The position numbers and the translations under genes are program-made. A stretch of 57,267 bases of DNA from Pseudomonadota bacterium (GTDB taxonomy: Bacteria; Pseudomonadota; Alphaproteobacteria; Rhizobiales; Xanthobacteraceae), in contig JAEYRD010000052.1 in the NCBI GenBank assembly GCA_023435725.1, positions 1 through 57,267 on the forward strand. The letters are read 5' to 3'. The notes below the pieces were generated by a model that worked only from the letters and a program-made list of their open reading frames with translations, did no database searches and was not told the origin of the DNA. This document shows, piece after piece, positions 1 to 7,299 of this stretch (positions are counted from its first letter, which is position 1; each line of letters begins with the position of its first letter).

Positions 1-240
1 GGAGGCCAGAACGAACTCGGCTCCCGGGAGAGCGCGGCATAAGCCGTCAAACCACTGCGCAGGGAAGGCCGTGTGTTGGGCTTCACCTGTATGCTGCTGT
101 GCGGTTTCCTTGCGCATCATTTCGCGCAGCGGACCGCGGGTGCTAGCTGGCACCCGGTCTTCCCTGCGCCCTCTTGGCTTCGAGGGTGGAGCGAACAAGC
201 AAAGCTCGGGCGTAACGCGCCGCGAGGATGCGAGGGAGTG
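1..240. repeat. structured non-coding repeat-like element (5' end cut by window)
   Basis: No convincing gene lies here. The sequence folds into nested stems: 57-67 (GCGCAGGGAAG) pairs perfectly with 159-169 and encloses a hairpin of GGGTGC (138-143) with GCACCC (150-155). A further hairpin pairs CCCTC (169-173) with GAGGG (182-186), and an imperfect one lies near 206-229. From memory, very similar sequence (around the GCGCAGGGAAGGCCG core) recurs in Bradyrhizobium and Rhodopseudomonas genomes, often next to the palindrome that follows at 290. It could be a dispersed repeat or a structured RNA. The overlapping open frames show no ribosome site or protein-like composition. Confidence 0.5.
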
Positions 241-289
241 TCTGCGAGTCGAGATGCGATTTAGAGGGCGGCGATGCAGCACCTTGCTC

Positions 290-369
290 CGTCATTGCGA
301 GCGCAGCGAAGCAATCCAGACTGCTGCTGCGGAGGGATTCTGGATTGCTTCGCCGCGCTCGCAATGACG
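290..369. repeat. REP-like palindromic repeat
   Basis: A long imperfect palindrome. The left arm (290-320) starts CGTCATTGCGAGCGCAGCGA and ends CAATCCAGA. The right arm (339-369) starts TCTGGATTG and ends CTCGCAATGACG. The loop is about 18 bases. Elements with this GTCATTGCGAGCGCAGCGAAGCAATCCAG core are common intergenic repeats in Bradyrhizobium and relatives. The ORFs crossing it are products of the repeat. Confidence 0.75.
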
Positions 370-443
370 AGGAGAGAGCGTGAGTCTCACATCCCCTCGT
401 GCCCCGGAGAGGGACCTCGAAGTCGCGCTCTATACCTCCATTA

Positions 444-662
444 TCACCGTCCGGCCGGCGCCGACATCGCGCCGTTGGCGTAGCGCGACCAGTCGGGCGT
501 GGTCGGTTGCGACGGCCAGATCGCGGCGTTGGCATCGCGCGCAGACTGGGTGATGGGGGCGGGTTGCGCCTTGCGGGTGTGGTGGCGGTCGCTCGCCGCG
601 GCGGTCTGGATGGTGGCGGCGGCTATCAGCGCAGCGCCAAGAATGGCAAACGTCTTTTGCAT
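444..662 (-). CDS. small secreted hypothetical protein
   Basis: A 72-residue protein. The ATG at 662 is preferred over the upstream in-frame start at 734 because GGGAGA lies just before it and the first residues, MQKTFAILGAALIAAATIQT, make a typical Sec signal peptide ending near AAAS. The mature part is short and polar, with a DRHHTRK stretch, and ends in WSRYANGAMSAPAGR. No domain is recognised; short His- and Pro-containing secreted proteins of this style are frequent in Bradyrhizobium. Function unknown, presumably periplasmic. Confidence 0.6.
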   Translation of the reverse strand: MQKTFAILGAALIAAATIQTAAASDRHHTRKAQPAPITQSARDANAAIWPSQPTTPDWSRYANGAMSAPAGR

Positions 663-894
663 CGTTGTTTCTCCCGTGGCGACGGCTCCGGCTGTGAGAG
701 GATTGTCTCGTGTGTCCGTCGTCGCGGATGACATGGCGATGCGCGGCGCCGAATATGAGCGTCGCCGCCTTCACGATGGGGCGAGCCAATTTTTTGGTCC
801 CGGCTAAATATTCGGCAATTGCATCCATGGCGCCGATGGACTTGGCCCCTCCAATCCGGTTGAATGGGGCGAATTGAGTTCCCAGGCGACAACG

Positions 895-1173
895 ATGTCG
901 AGATATCTGCTGGTCCTTCTCCTGATCGCCTCGCCGGCGGCGGCGCAAGTCAAGCCGACTCCGAAGACCTCGGCGGCGCATCCGGACCCTTGTGCCCCGA
1001 TCGGGCGCACCGCGGACGGCAAGCTGGTCTACTCGATGAAATGCGAAAATCTGCCGGCGCCGCCTCCGCCACCGCCGCAGGCTGAATTGAAGGAGGCACC
1101 TGCTCCGGCCGCCGAGCCCGAGCCGGAGGTGCGGCGGAGCGGCATTTTCGGCTGGTCCTACGACCGCAGGTGA
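895..1173 (+). CDS. small proline-rich secreted hypothetical protein
   Basis: A 92-residue protein. The ATG at 895 starts a signal peptide (MSRYLLVLLLIASPAAAQ); a TTG at 874 is a less likely start. The mature part has two cysteines (DPCAP and MKCEN) that may form a disulfide, then a run of prolines (PAPPPPPPQ) and an Ala/Pro/Glu-rich stretch ending GIFGWSYDRR. No known domain. It precedes the purine genes in the same direction, but the gap and separate style suggest an independent gene. Confidence 0.6.
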   Translation: MSRYLLVLLLIASPAAAQVKPTPKTSAAHPDPCAPIGRTADGKLVYSMKCENLPAPPPPPPQAELKEAPAPAAEPEPEVRRSGIFGWSYDRR

Positions 1174-1263
1174 CGGGGGCGCGCCACTTGCGTGATCCGG
1201 TCTGGAATGCTCTTTGCTTGAAAGTTCCCCGTGGGCCCACCGCCCCCGATCCAGAGAGATGAG

Positions 1264-1677
1264 ATGAGCAAACTCGTTATCCGCGCCGGCGACTACACCT
1301 TCGATGCCCGCTTCGAGGAGCAGCTGGCACCCAAGACCGTCGCTGCATTCCGCAAGGCGATGCCGTTCGAAAGCCACATCATCCACGTGCGCTGGAGCGG
1401 CGAAGGCGTCTGGATGCCGCTCGGCGACCTCGATTTCGGCGTCGGCTACGAGAACCACACCAGCTATCCCGCGCCCGGCCAGATCATCCTCTATCCCGGC
1501 GGCATCAGCGAGACCGAAATTCTGCTCGCCTATGGCGGCGTGCATTTCGCGAGCAAGATGGGCCAGCTCGCCGGCAATCACTTCATCACGCTGACCTCGG
1601 GGCTGGAGAATCTCGCGCCCCTCGGCAAGAGCGTGTTGTGGAAGGGCGCGTTGCCGATCCGCTTCGAGGAAGTCTGA
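1264..1677 (+). CDS. DUF3830 family (cyclophilin-like) protein
   Basis: A 137-residue protein of the DUF3830 type, a small beta-rich, cyclophilin-like family often found beside amidohydrolase or purine genes in soil bacteria. Seen: the family-like core ESHIIHVRWSGEGVWMPLG and a C-terminal Gly-rich part with YPGGISETEILLAYG. The ATG at 1264 has GAGAGATGAG just upstream and is better than the earlier in-frame ATG at 1231. Its stop codon abuts the GTG start of the allantoinase gene, so the two are translationally coupled. The biochemical role is not established; the context points to ureide catabolism. Confidence 0.75.
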   Translation: MSKLVIRAGDYTFDARFEEQLAPKTVAAFRKAMPFESHIIHVRWSGEGVWMPLGDLDFGVGYENHTSYPAPGQIILYPGGISETEILLAYGGVHFASKMGQLAGNHFITLTSGLENLAPLGKSVLWKGALPIRFEEV

Positions 1678-2613
1678 GTGACGGATACCCGCTACCCGCG
1701 CGATCTCCGTGGCTACGGCCGCAACCCGCCGCATCCGCAATGGCCTGGCAATGCGCGGATCGCGGTGCAGTTCGTCGTCAATTTCGAGGAGGGCGGCGAG
1801 AACAATATTTTGCATGGCGACCGCGCCTCGGAGGCTTTTTTGTCCGACGTGCTGGGCGCACAGCCCTGGCCGGGCCAGCGCCACGCCAATATCGAATCGA
1901 TGTTCGAGTATGGCTCGCGCGCCGGCTTCTGGCGGCTGTGGCGGATGTTCACCGCGCGCAACTGGCCGACCACCGTGTTCGGCGTAGCCACCGCGCTGAA
2001 GCGCAACCCGGAAATCGTCGCTGCGATGAAGGAGGCGGGCTGGGACATCGCGAGCCACAGCCTGAAATGGATCGAGCACAAGGACATGACCGAGGCGCAG
2101 GAGCGTGCCGAGATCGCCGCGTCGATCCGCGTCCACACCGAAGCGACCGGGTCGCGGCCGCTCGGCTGGTACACGGGGCGCTCCTCGATCAACACCAACC
2201 GCCTCCTGATGGAGGAGGGCGGCTTCCTCTATCTCTGCGACTCCTATGCCGACGATCTGCCCTATTGGATCAAGGGCGTGAGCGGCAAGCAGCTCGTCAT
2301 TCCCTATACGCTCGATGCCAACGACATGCGCTTCATCAACCCACAGGGGTTTGCCGAGAGCGAGCAGTTCTTCACCTATCTGAAGGACGCATTCGATGTA
2401 CTCTACGCCGAGGGTGAGAACGCGCCGAAGATGATGTCGGTCGGCCTGCACTGTCGCCTCGCCGGTCGGCCCGGGCGCGCCGCCGGGCTGATCCGCTTCC
2501 TCGACTATATCGGCAAGCACGAGCGCGTCTGGGTGCCAACGCGATTGCAGATCGCGCAGCATTGGCACGACAAGCACGCGCATCTTGCCGCCGACGCATT
2601 CGAAATCGAGTGA
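1678..2613 (+). CDS. puuE: allantoinase, PuuE type (polysaccharide-deacetylase fold)
   Basis: A 311-residue protein of the metal-independent PuuE allantoinase family, which hydrolyses allantoin to allantoate. Seen: the N-terminal YPRDLRGYGRNPPHPQWP, the NFEEGGENN segment, SMFEYGSRAGFWRLWR, the SHSLKWIEHKDM region where deacetylases would carry their metal ligands, and a C-terminal SVGLHCRLAGRPGRA. Length matches the family. The GTG start directly follows the DUF3830 stop, and the next gene starts 8 bases after this stop, so the three form one operon. It is cytoplasmic and feeds the allantoate amidohydrolase encoded at 21607. Confident in family and likely in substrate. Confidence 0.88.
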   Translation: MTDTRYPRDLRGYGRNPPHPQWPGNARIAVQFVVNFEEGGENNILHGDRASEAFLSDVLGAQPWPGQRHANIESMFEYGSRAGFWRLWRMFTARNWPTTVFGVATALKRNPEIVAAMKEAGWDIASHSLKWIEHKDMTEAQERAEIAASIRVHTEATGSRPLGWYTGRSSINTNRLLMEEGGFLYLCDSYADDLPYWIKGVSGKQLVIPYTLDANDMRFINPQGFAESEQFFTYLKDAFDVLYAEGENAPKMMSVGLHCRLAGRPGRAAGLIRFLDYIGKHERVWVPTRLQIAQHWHDKHAHLAADAFEIE

Positions 2614-2620
2614 GAGGGCA

Positions 2621-3508
2621 ATGCCGCAAATTTCACTCGCCGATCTCAATGCCGCTGATAAAGCCAGCTTCGTCGCAGCCCTCGCGAATGTCGTCGAATA
2701 TTCACCGTGGATCGCCGAGCAGCTCGCCGCGAAGCGGCCGTTCGCCGGCATCAATCAGTTGCACGCGGCGCTGATGGCTGCGATCCAGAGCGCCGAACCC
2801 GACGTGCAGCTGGCGCTGATCCGGGCGCATCCCGATCTCGCCAACAAGACCCAGCGCGCGGCGGGCCTCACCGTGGAATCGACCGACGAGCAGAATAGCG
2901 CCGGGCTCGATCGGCTTTCGGACGCCGAATACGCGGCCTTCGAGCGCGTCAACAACGCCTATCGCGACAAGTTTGGTTTCCCCTATATCGTCTGCGTGCG
3001 GCGTCACACCAAGGATTCCGTCCTGCGCGACTTCGAGATGCGGTTGCGCAATATTGCGAAGACCGAGATCCGGCGCGCGATCGAGGAGATCGGCCGCATC
3101 TCTGCGCTGCGGCTCGATCAGCTCGTCGCGGCCGACGACAAGCTCAAAGTGCACGGCCGGCTCTCGACCCATGTGCTGGACAATCACGCCGGCAAGCCCG
3201 CGCCCGGCATTGCGATCGAGCTGGTCGAACTCGCAAATCTCGGCGAGAGCCGCGTGATCGCGCGCGCCGTGACCAATGCCGACGGCCGCTCCGACCAGCC
3301 GCTGATCGGCGGCCGGCCGTTGCCGATCGGCCGCTACGAGCTCAAATTCAGCGTCGGGAAATATTATGCCGAGCGCAGCGTGCCGATGTCCGACCCGCCA
3401 TTCCTCGACGAGATTCCGCTGCGCTTTGCGATCAGCGAGCCGGAAAGCCACTATCACGTGCCGCTGCTCGTCACGCCGTGGAGCTATTCGACCTATCGCG
3501 GGAGTTAG
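2621..3508 (+). CDS. uraD-uraH: bifunctional OHCU decarboxylase / 5-hydroxyisourate hydrolase
   Basis: A 295-residue fusion of two enzymes that convert the uricase product to S-allantoin. Residues about 1-165 are UraD (2-oxo-4-hydroxy-4-carboxy-5-ureidoimidazoline decarboxylase), with the catalytic-histidine motif AHPDLANK and the FPYIVCVRRHT segment. Residues about 172-295 are UraH (HIU hydrolase, transthyretin-like), with LSTHVLDNHAGKPAPG, the HYHVPLLVTPW histidine and the diagnostic C-terminal YRGS. The ATG at 2621 follows GAGAGGGCA; an earlier frame start at 2585 overlaps the allantoinase gene. Within the hydrolase reaction order, UraH acts first. No uricase gene is visible beside it. Confidence 0.9.
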   Translation: MPQISLADLNAADKASFVAALANVVEYSPWIAEQLAAKRPFAGINQLHAALMAAIQSAEPDVQLALIRAHPDLANKTQRAAGLTVESTDEQNSAGLDRLSDAEYAAFERVNNAYRDKFGFPYIVCVRRHTKDSVLRDFEMRLRNIAKTEIRRAIEEIGRISALRLDQLVAADDKLKVHGRLSTHVLDNHAGKPAPGIAIELVELANLGESRVIARAVTNADGRSDQPLIGGRPLPIGRYELKFSVGKYYAERSVPMSDPPFLDEIPLRFAISEPESHYHVPLLVTPWSYSTYRGS

Positions 3509-3509
3509 A

Positions 3510-3610
3510 GCGTTTTCAAGCGAGGTGGACACCGGTTCGCGTAAAGAAAACGCGTCAATACAAGAATCTAGAGCCCCGATCCGATTCCGTCGGAACGGAA
3601 ATGGCTCTAG
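3510..3610. terminator. repeat-derived bidirectional terminator between convergent operons
   Basis: Two inverted repeats lie between the convergent uraD-uraH and xanthine dehydrogenase genes. GCGTTTTC (3510-3517) pairs with GAAAACGC (3546-3553). CTAGAGCC (3568-3575) pairs perfectly with GGCTCTAG (3603-3610), with a smaller CCG/CGG hairpin inside. The right arm contains the TAG stop of the dehydrogenase gene (3607-3609). From memory, the core (GGTTCGCGTaAAGAAAACGC then ATCTAGAGCC) is a common Bradyrhizobium intergenic repeat, here placed where a terminator is needed for both strands. Confidence 0.65.
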
Positions 3611-6333
3611 CCGCCGAACTTTTCGAGCAGGGCAGGAAACAACCGGTCTGGCTTGAAGGGGGGCGCCGTGAAGCGGATGCCGGTGGCGTCCGCAATCGCG
3701 TTGCCGAGTGCGGCGGCGACCGGATTGTACGGGCTCTCGCTCATCGACTTCGCACCAAGTGGTCCGATCGTGTCGGATGTGTCGGCGAAGAAGACCTCCG
3801 TGCGCGGAACGTCGGCGAAGGACGGCAGGTGGTAGTCGCGGAATTTGGCATTGATGACGCGGCCGGTCGCATCGATCGCCATCTCCTCATAGAGCGCGGC
3901 ACCAAGCGCCTGCGCGACACCGCCCTCGACCTGGCCGCGGCATTGCATGGGATTGGCGACGACGCCGGCGTCCGCCGCCTGCACGCTCCTCAGAATTTTG
4001 AGCTCGCCGGTGCCCGTGTTCACGGCAACGCGAAAGCCCTGGACGTTGAAGCCGACCGAGCGCGGCGTGCCCTCGGAATTGCCGCCGGCCGCGAATGGTT
4101 GCCCGCGTTCGCGCGCGAGCTTCGCAAGCTCCACGAACGGCATGCGCCGGACACCGCTGACGACGGCTCCGTCGTCGAGCGTGCAGCTCGCGGCGTCGCA
4201 TAACCAGGCGTCGGCAGCGACGGCCTTCAGCTCGACCGCAAGCTGCATGGCCGCCGCATGCGTCGCCTTGCCGGCAACGAAGGTGCCCGCGCTGCCATAG
4301 GCGCCGGTGTCGTGGCCGCCATGGGCAGTGTCGGATTGAAGCAGGCGGATCCTGTCGACGGTGGTCGCGAGCGTGGTCGCTGCGATCTGCCGATGCACGG
4401 TGCTGGTGCCGTTGCCGAACTCGGCAGTGCCGACGGTGAGGTCGAACCCGCCATCCTCGCGCAGCGTGATCGTCGCGTCGGCGATGTGACCGGCCGGCGG
4501 CACCGTGTCGATCATGGTCAGCGCGATGCCGTCACCGATCAGCCATTCCGGCGACAGGTTCGGCTGCGGGCCGTCAGACTGCATCGCACGCTCGACGAGG
4601 TCGAGGCATTGGTCGAGCCCGTATGAGCCATAGAGCACGTCGTGAAATTCGGACGGAGGCGGCGACAGCATGGGATCGCCGGGTTTGACGATGTTGCGCC
4701 GGCGCATGTCGTAGGGGCTGATGCCGAGCTGCCTTGCCAGCTCGTCGATTGCGGCCTCCACCGCGATCAGCGCCTGCGGAAGGCCGTAGCCGCGAAACGC
4801 GCCTGATGGCACCGTGTTGGTGTAGACGGCAGCGCCGTCGACCTTCTTGTTCGGGCAATTGTAGACGCTGATGCTCTCCGCCAGCGCGTGAAACATCACC
4901 GGGCCGGCGTGATTGCCGTAAGCCCCGGTGTTGGAGAGCACGTCGAGCTGGAGCGCGGTGAGCTTGCCGTCGGCATCCGCGCCCGCCTTGATGTGGACCC
5001 GCATCGGGTGCCGCGTCGAGGTTGCGATGAACTGCTCCTCGCGGGTGAGCTCCAGCTTCACCGGCTGTCCGGTCTTGAGCGCGGCGAGCGCCAGAATGTC
5101 CTCGACGAACATCTCCTGCTTGCCGCCGAACCCGCCACCGACGCGCTCGCAGAACACGCGGACCTTGTCCATGGGAAGCCCGAAGATGTCCGAGAGCGCG
5201 CGCCGGGTCAGGAACGGGACCTGCGTCGAAGTGCGGACATTGAGCACGCCCGACTCATCGAGCCAGGCAAGTCCGCCATGGGTCTCGAGCGCCGCATGCT
5301 GCACACGGTGACTGTGGAAGGTGCCCTCGAAGGTCACGGCGGACGTGGCGAGCGCAGCCGCGACATCGCCGTACTCGCCATGCGTCTCCGCGGCGAGGTT
5401 GCGTTGGGCATCGGCAACGCGGTTCGCGGTGGTGCGCTCGGGATGAATGATCGGCGCGCCCGGCGCCATCGCCTGCTCCGGATCGATCAAGGCAGGCAGG
5501 ATCTCGTAATGGACCTTCAGCCGGCGGCACGCTTCTTCGGCAGCGGCCTCGCTCTCGGCGACGACGGCGGCGACCTTCTGACCGATGAAACGGACGACGT
5601 CGTCGAGGATGCGGGTGTCCTCGGGATCCATCCAGTCCTTCTCGTGCCGGGCGGTCGAGATCAGGACAGATGGCGCATCCTCATGTGTCAGCACCGCATG
5701 CACGCCGGGAACGCGAAGCGCTTCCGACTTGTCGATCGCAACGATCTTCGCGTGGGCGTGAGGTGAACGCAGCAGCTTGATATGTCGCAGGCCGTCAATC
5801 TGCGTGTCGAAGGTATAGCGCGCCTTGCCGCGCACGATTTCGGGGCCCGCGGGGGCCGGCAGGCTGCGGCCGAATGCGGCGCCGGCCTCGACTCCTTCCT
5901 CGACATTGGTCTTGCCGAGCAGCGCATCCTCGATCGAGCCATAGCCGGTGCAGCGACAGATGTTGCCCTTCAGCGCAGAGCCGAGATCGGTGCGTTGGGC
6001 CTGGTTTAGCGACGCGCAGGTCAGGATCATGCCGGCGGTGCAGAAGCCGCATTGAAAACCCTGCGCGTCGAGGAAGGCCTGCTGCATCGGATGCGCGCCG
6101 CCGTCTCCGCCAAGCCCTTCGATCGTCGTAACGGCGCGGCCTTCGGCGCGGAACGCCGGGATCAGGCAGCTATGCACCGGCTCACCGTCCAGCAGCACGG
6201 TGCAGGCGCCGCAATCGCCGGCATCGCAGCCTTTCTTCACGCCGAAATGACCGAGCTCGCGCAGGAACGTGCGCAGGCACTGACCGGCGCGGGGTTTCTG
6301 CGAAAACGGCTTGCCGTTGACCTCGAAACTCAT
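3607..6333 (-). CDS. xanthine dehydrogenase-type oxidase, fused 2Fe-2S and molybdopterin subunits
   Basis: A 908-residue protein of the xanthine oxidase family. Residues about 1-150 are the small iron-sulfur subunit: the plant-type 2Fe-2S site GCDAGDCGACTVLLDGE...HSC and the second cluster CGFCTAGM...NICRCTGYGS. Residues about 160-908 are the molybdenum-binding large subunit, with RVGGGFGGKQEMF, SGAFRGYGLPQALIAVE and, near the end, KSMSESPYNPVA, which contains the expected catalytic glutamate. The family usually has the FeS domain separate or joined to the FAD subunit, so this fusion is uncommon. Its start overlaps the stop of the FAD subunit gene (ATGA). In this context xanthine/hypoxanthine oxidation to urate is the likely reaction; a related purine-like substrate is possible. 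Confidence 0.88.
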   Translation of the reverse strand: MSFEVNGKPFSQKPRAGQCLRTFLRELGHFGVKKGCDAGDCGACTVLLDGEPVHSCLIPAFRAEGRAVTTIEGLGGDGGAHPMQQAFLDAQGFQCGFCTAGMILTCASLNQAQRTDLGSALKGNICRCTGYGSIEDALLGKTNVEEGVEAGAAFGRSLPAPAGPEIVRGKARYTFDTQIDGLRHIKLLRSPHAHAKIVAIDKSEALRVPGVHAVLTHEDAPSVLISTARHEKDWMDPEDTRILDDVVRFIGQKVAAVVAESEAAAEEACRRLKVHYEILPALIDPEQAMAPGAPIIHPERTTANRVADAQRNLAAETHGEYGDVAAALATSAVTFEGTFHSHRVQHAALETHGGLAWLDESGVLNVRTSTQVPFLTRRALSDIFGLPMDKVRVFCERVGGGFGGKQEMFVEDILALAALKTGQPVKLELTREEQFIATSTRHPMRVHIKAGADADGKLTALQLDVLSNTGAYGNHAGPVMFHALAESISVYNCPNKKVDGAAVYTNTVPSGAFRGYGLPQALIAVEAAIDELARQLGISPYDMRRRNIVKPGDPMLSPPPSEFHDVLYGSYGLDQCLDLVERAMQSDGPQPNLSPEWLIGDGIALTMIDTVPPAGHIADATITLREDGGFDLTVGTAEFGNGTSTVHRQIAATTLATTVDRIRLLQSDTAHGGHDTGAYGSAGTFVAGKATHAAAMQLAVELKAVAADAWLCDAASCTLDDGAVVSGVRRMPFVELAKLARERGQPFAAGGNSEGTPRSVGFNVQGFRVAVNTGTGELKILRSVQAADAGVVANPMQCRGQVEGGVAQALGAALYEEMAIDATGRVINAKFRDYHLPSFADVPRTEVFFADTSDTIGPLGAKSMSESPYNPVAAALGNAIADATGIRFTAPPFKPDRLFPALLEKFGG

Positions 6334-7157
6334 GACGGCCTCGCCCCCAGGAGTTCGCAGCGAATCTCTTCGGCCAGCCGTAGCGTCATGTGCTTGCGCC
6401 AGAGCGGCTTGCCGTGGAGGTCGGTGTGATACAGATCATCCGGGATCTGCTCGGCGATCGCGTCGCGAAGCGCGCTCGCGTGCGCTGGCTTGGGAAAGGA
6501 GAGCTGGATCGGGCGCACCGTCGATGCGCTCACCGTCAGCGTCAGCGTGCCATCGATATCCAGGCTGCCGATCACGAGCGCCGCCGAGCGGCCGACCGGT
6601 GCCAGCGAGATCTGGCGAAAGGCCGTGCGGCGCTTCAGCGCGGCAACTGGGATATCGATCTGCCGGAGCAGGTCTCCCGGCGTCAGGCGGTTGCGCTGAT
6701 TGCCGGTGATGAAGTCAACGACGGGTATCCTCTGTTCGCCACCGCCGGCCTTCCAGATGATGCAGACGCCGTCGAGCGCGGTGGTGAGTGAGATCATCGG
6801 TCCGGCCGGCAGCGACATGCAGAGATTGCCGCCGACCGTCGCGGTCTTCCAGATCTTGAATGAGGCGAGGAAGGCGCGGCAGCACTGGCCGATCAGCGGT
6901 GCTGCGAGCCAGTCGGGCGGGCAGGCTAGTCCATCGAGCTGTGCGACGGTGCAGGTGGCGGCGATGGAGAGATGGCTGTCCGTGATCGTCAGCGCCGGCC
7001 ATTTCAGATCGGTGAGATCAATCAATCGCCTCAAGTTGACCTGCGGCTCCGAGAACAGCCATGTGCCGCCCGCGAGCCAAGCATCACCTGCCGTCCAAAC
7101 GGGCAGCTGCGCGCGCGTTTGCGGATGGGCTACGGCTGTGATGGTATTCAAATCCAT
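6330..7157 (-). CDS. xanthine dehydrogenase FAD-binding subunit (CoxM-like)
   Basis: A 275-residue FAD-binding subunit of a molybdopterin dehydrogenase. Seen: an FAD-binding domain with LAGGTWLFSEPQ and the ATVGGNLCMSLPAGPM motif, followed by the CO-dehydrogenase flavoprotein C-terminal domain. The ATG at 7157 (MDLNTITAVAHP) is chosen; the open frame continues upstream but would run into the divergent gene. It is first in a two-gene operon and overlaps the fused FeS/Mo gene by four bases, so electrons should pass Mo to FeS to FAD. The 142-base gap to the divergent deaminase contains a perfect palindrome at 7198. Confidence 0.85.
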   Translation of the reverse strand: MDLNTITAVAHPQTRAQLPVWTAGDAWLAGGTWLFSEPQVNLRRLIDLTDLKWPALTITDSHLSIAATCTVAQLDGLACPPDWLAAPLIGQCCRAFLASFKIWKTATVGGNLCMSLPAGPMISLTTALDGVCIIWKAGGGEQRIPVVDFITGNQRNRLTPGDLLRQIDIPVAALKRRTAFRQISLAPVGRSAALVIGSLDIDGTLTLTVSASTVRPIQLSFPKPAHASALRDAIAEQIPDDLYHTDLHGKPLWRKHMTLRLAEEIRCELLGARPS

Positions 7158-7197
7158 GGCTGCGCCACCGCTTCCGCCGGGTGAATCGTACGAGAGA

Positions 7198-7209
7198 GTC
7201 TTGCAAGAC
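7198..7209. promoter_or_regulatory. perfect palindrome in divergent promoter region
   Basis: GTCTTGCAAGAC is a perfect 12-base palindrome between the divergent xanthine dehydrogenase FAD-subunit gene (start 7157) and the 8-oxoguanine deaminase gene (start 7300). Its size and place fit a dimeric repressor or activator site that could control both directions. No second exact copy was seen in the other purine promoters here. Candidate operator only. Confidence 0.4.
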
Positions 7210-7299
7210 CGGAGCCAAGTCGCAACAACAAGTCGCAGCAGGAAAGCGTTCGGGCTGGTTGCTGGCCTGCCGTCAGCGGATGTGGGGAGAAGCAGGATC

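Noticed and set aside
71..535. Overlapping frames in the first 500 bases
   Set aside because: They run through the structured repeat and the REP palindrome and have no ribosome sites or protein-like sequence.
430..2754. 774-codon minus-strand frame over the DUF3830 and allantoinase genes
   Set aside because: High-GC DNA gives long antisense frames; the plus-strand genes have clear families, ribosome sites and coupling, while this frame has no recognisable domain.
6700..7299. N-terminal extension of the 8-oxoguanine deaminase frame
   Set aside because: It is antisense to the xanthine dehydrogenase FAD subunit; the family start and a ribosome site are at 7300.
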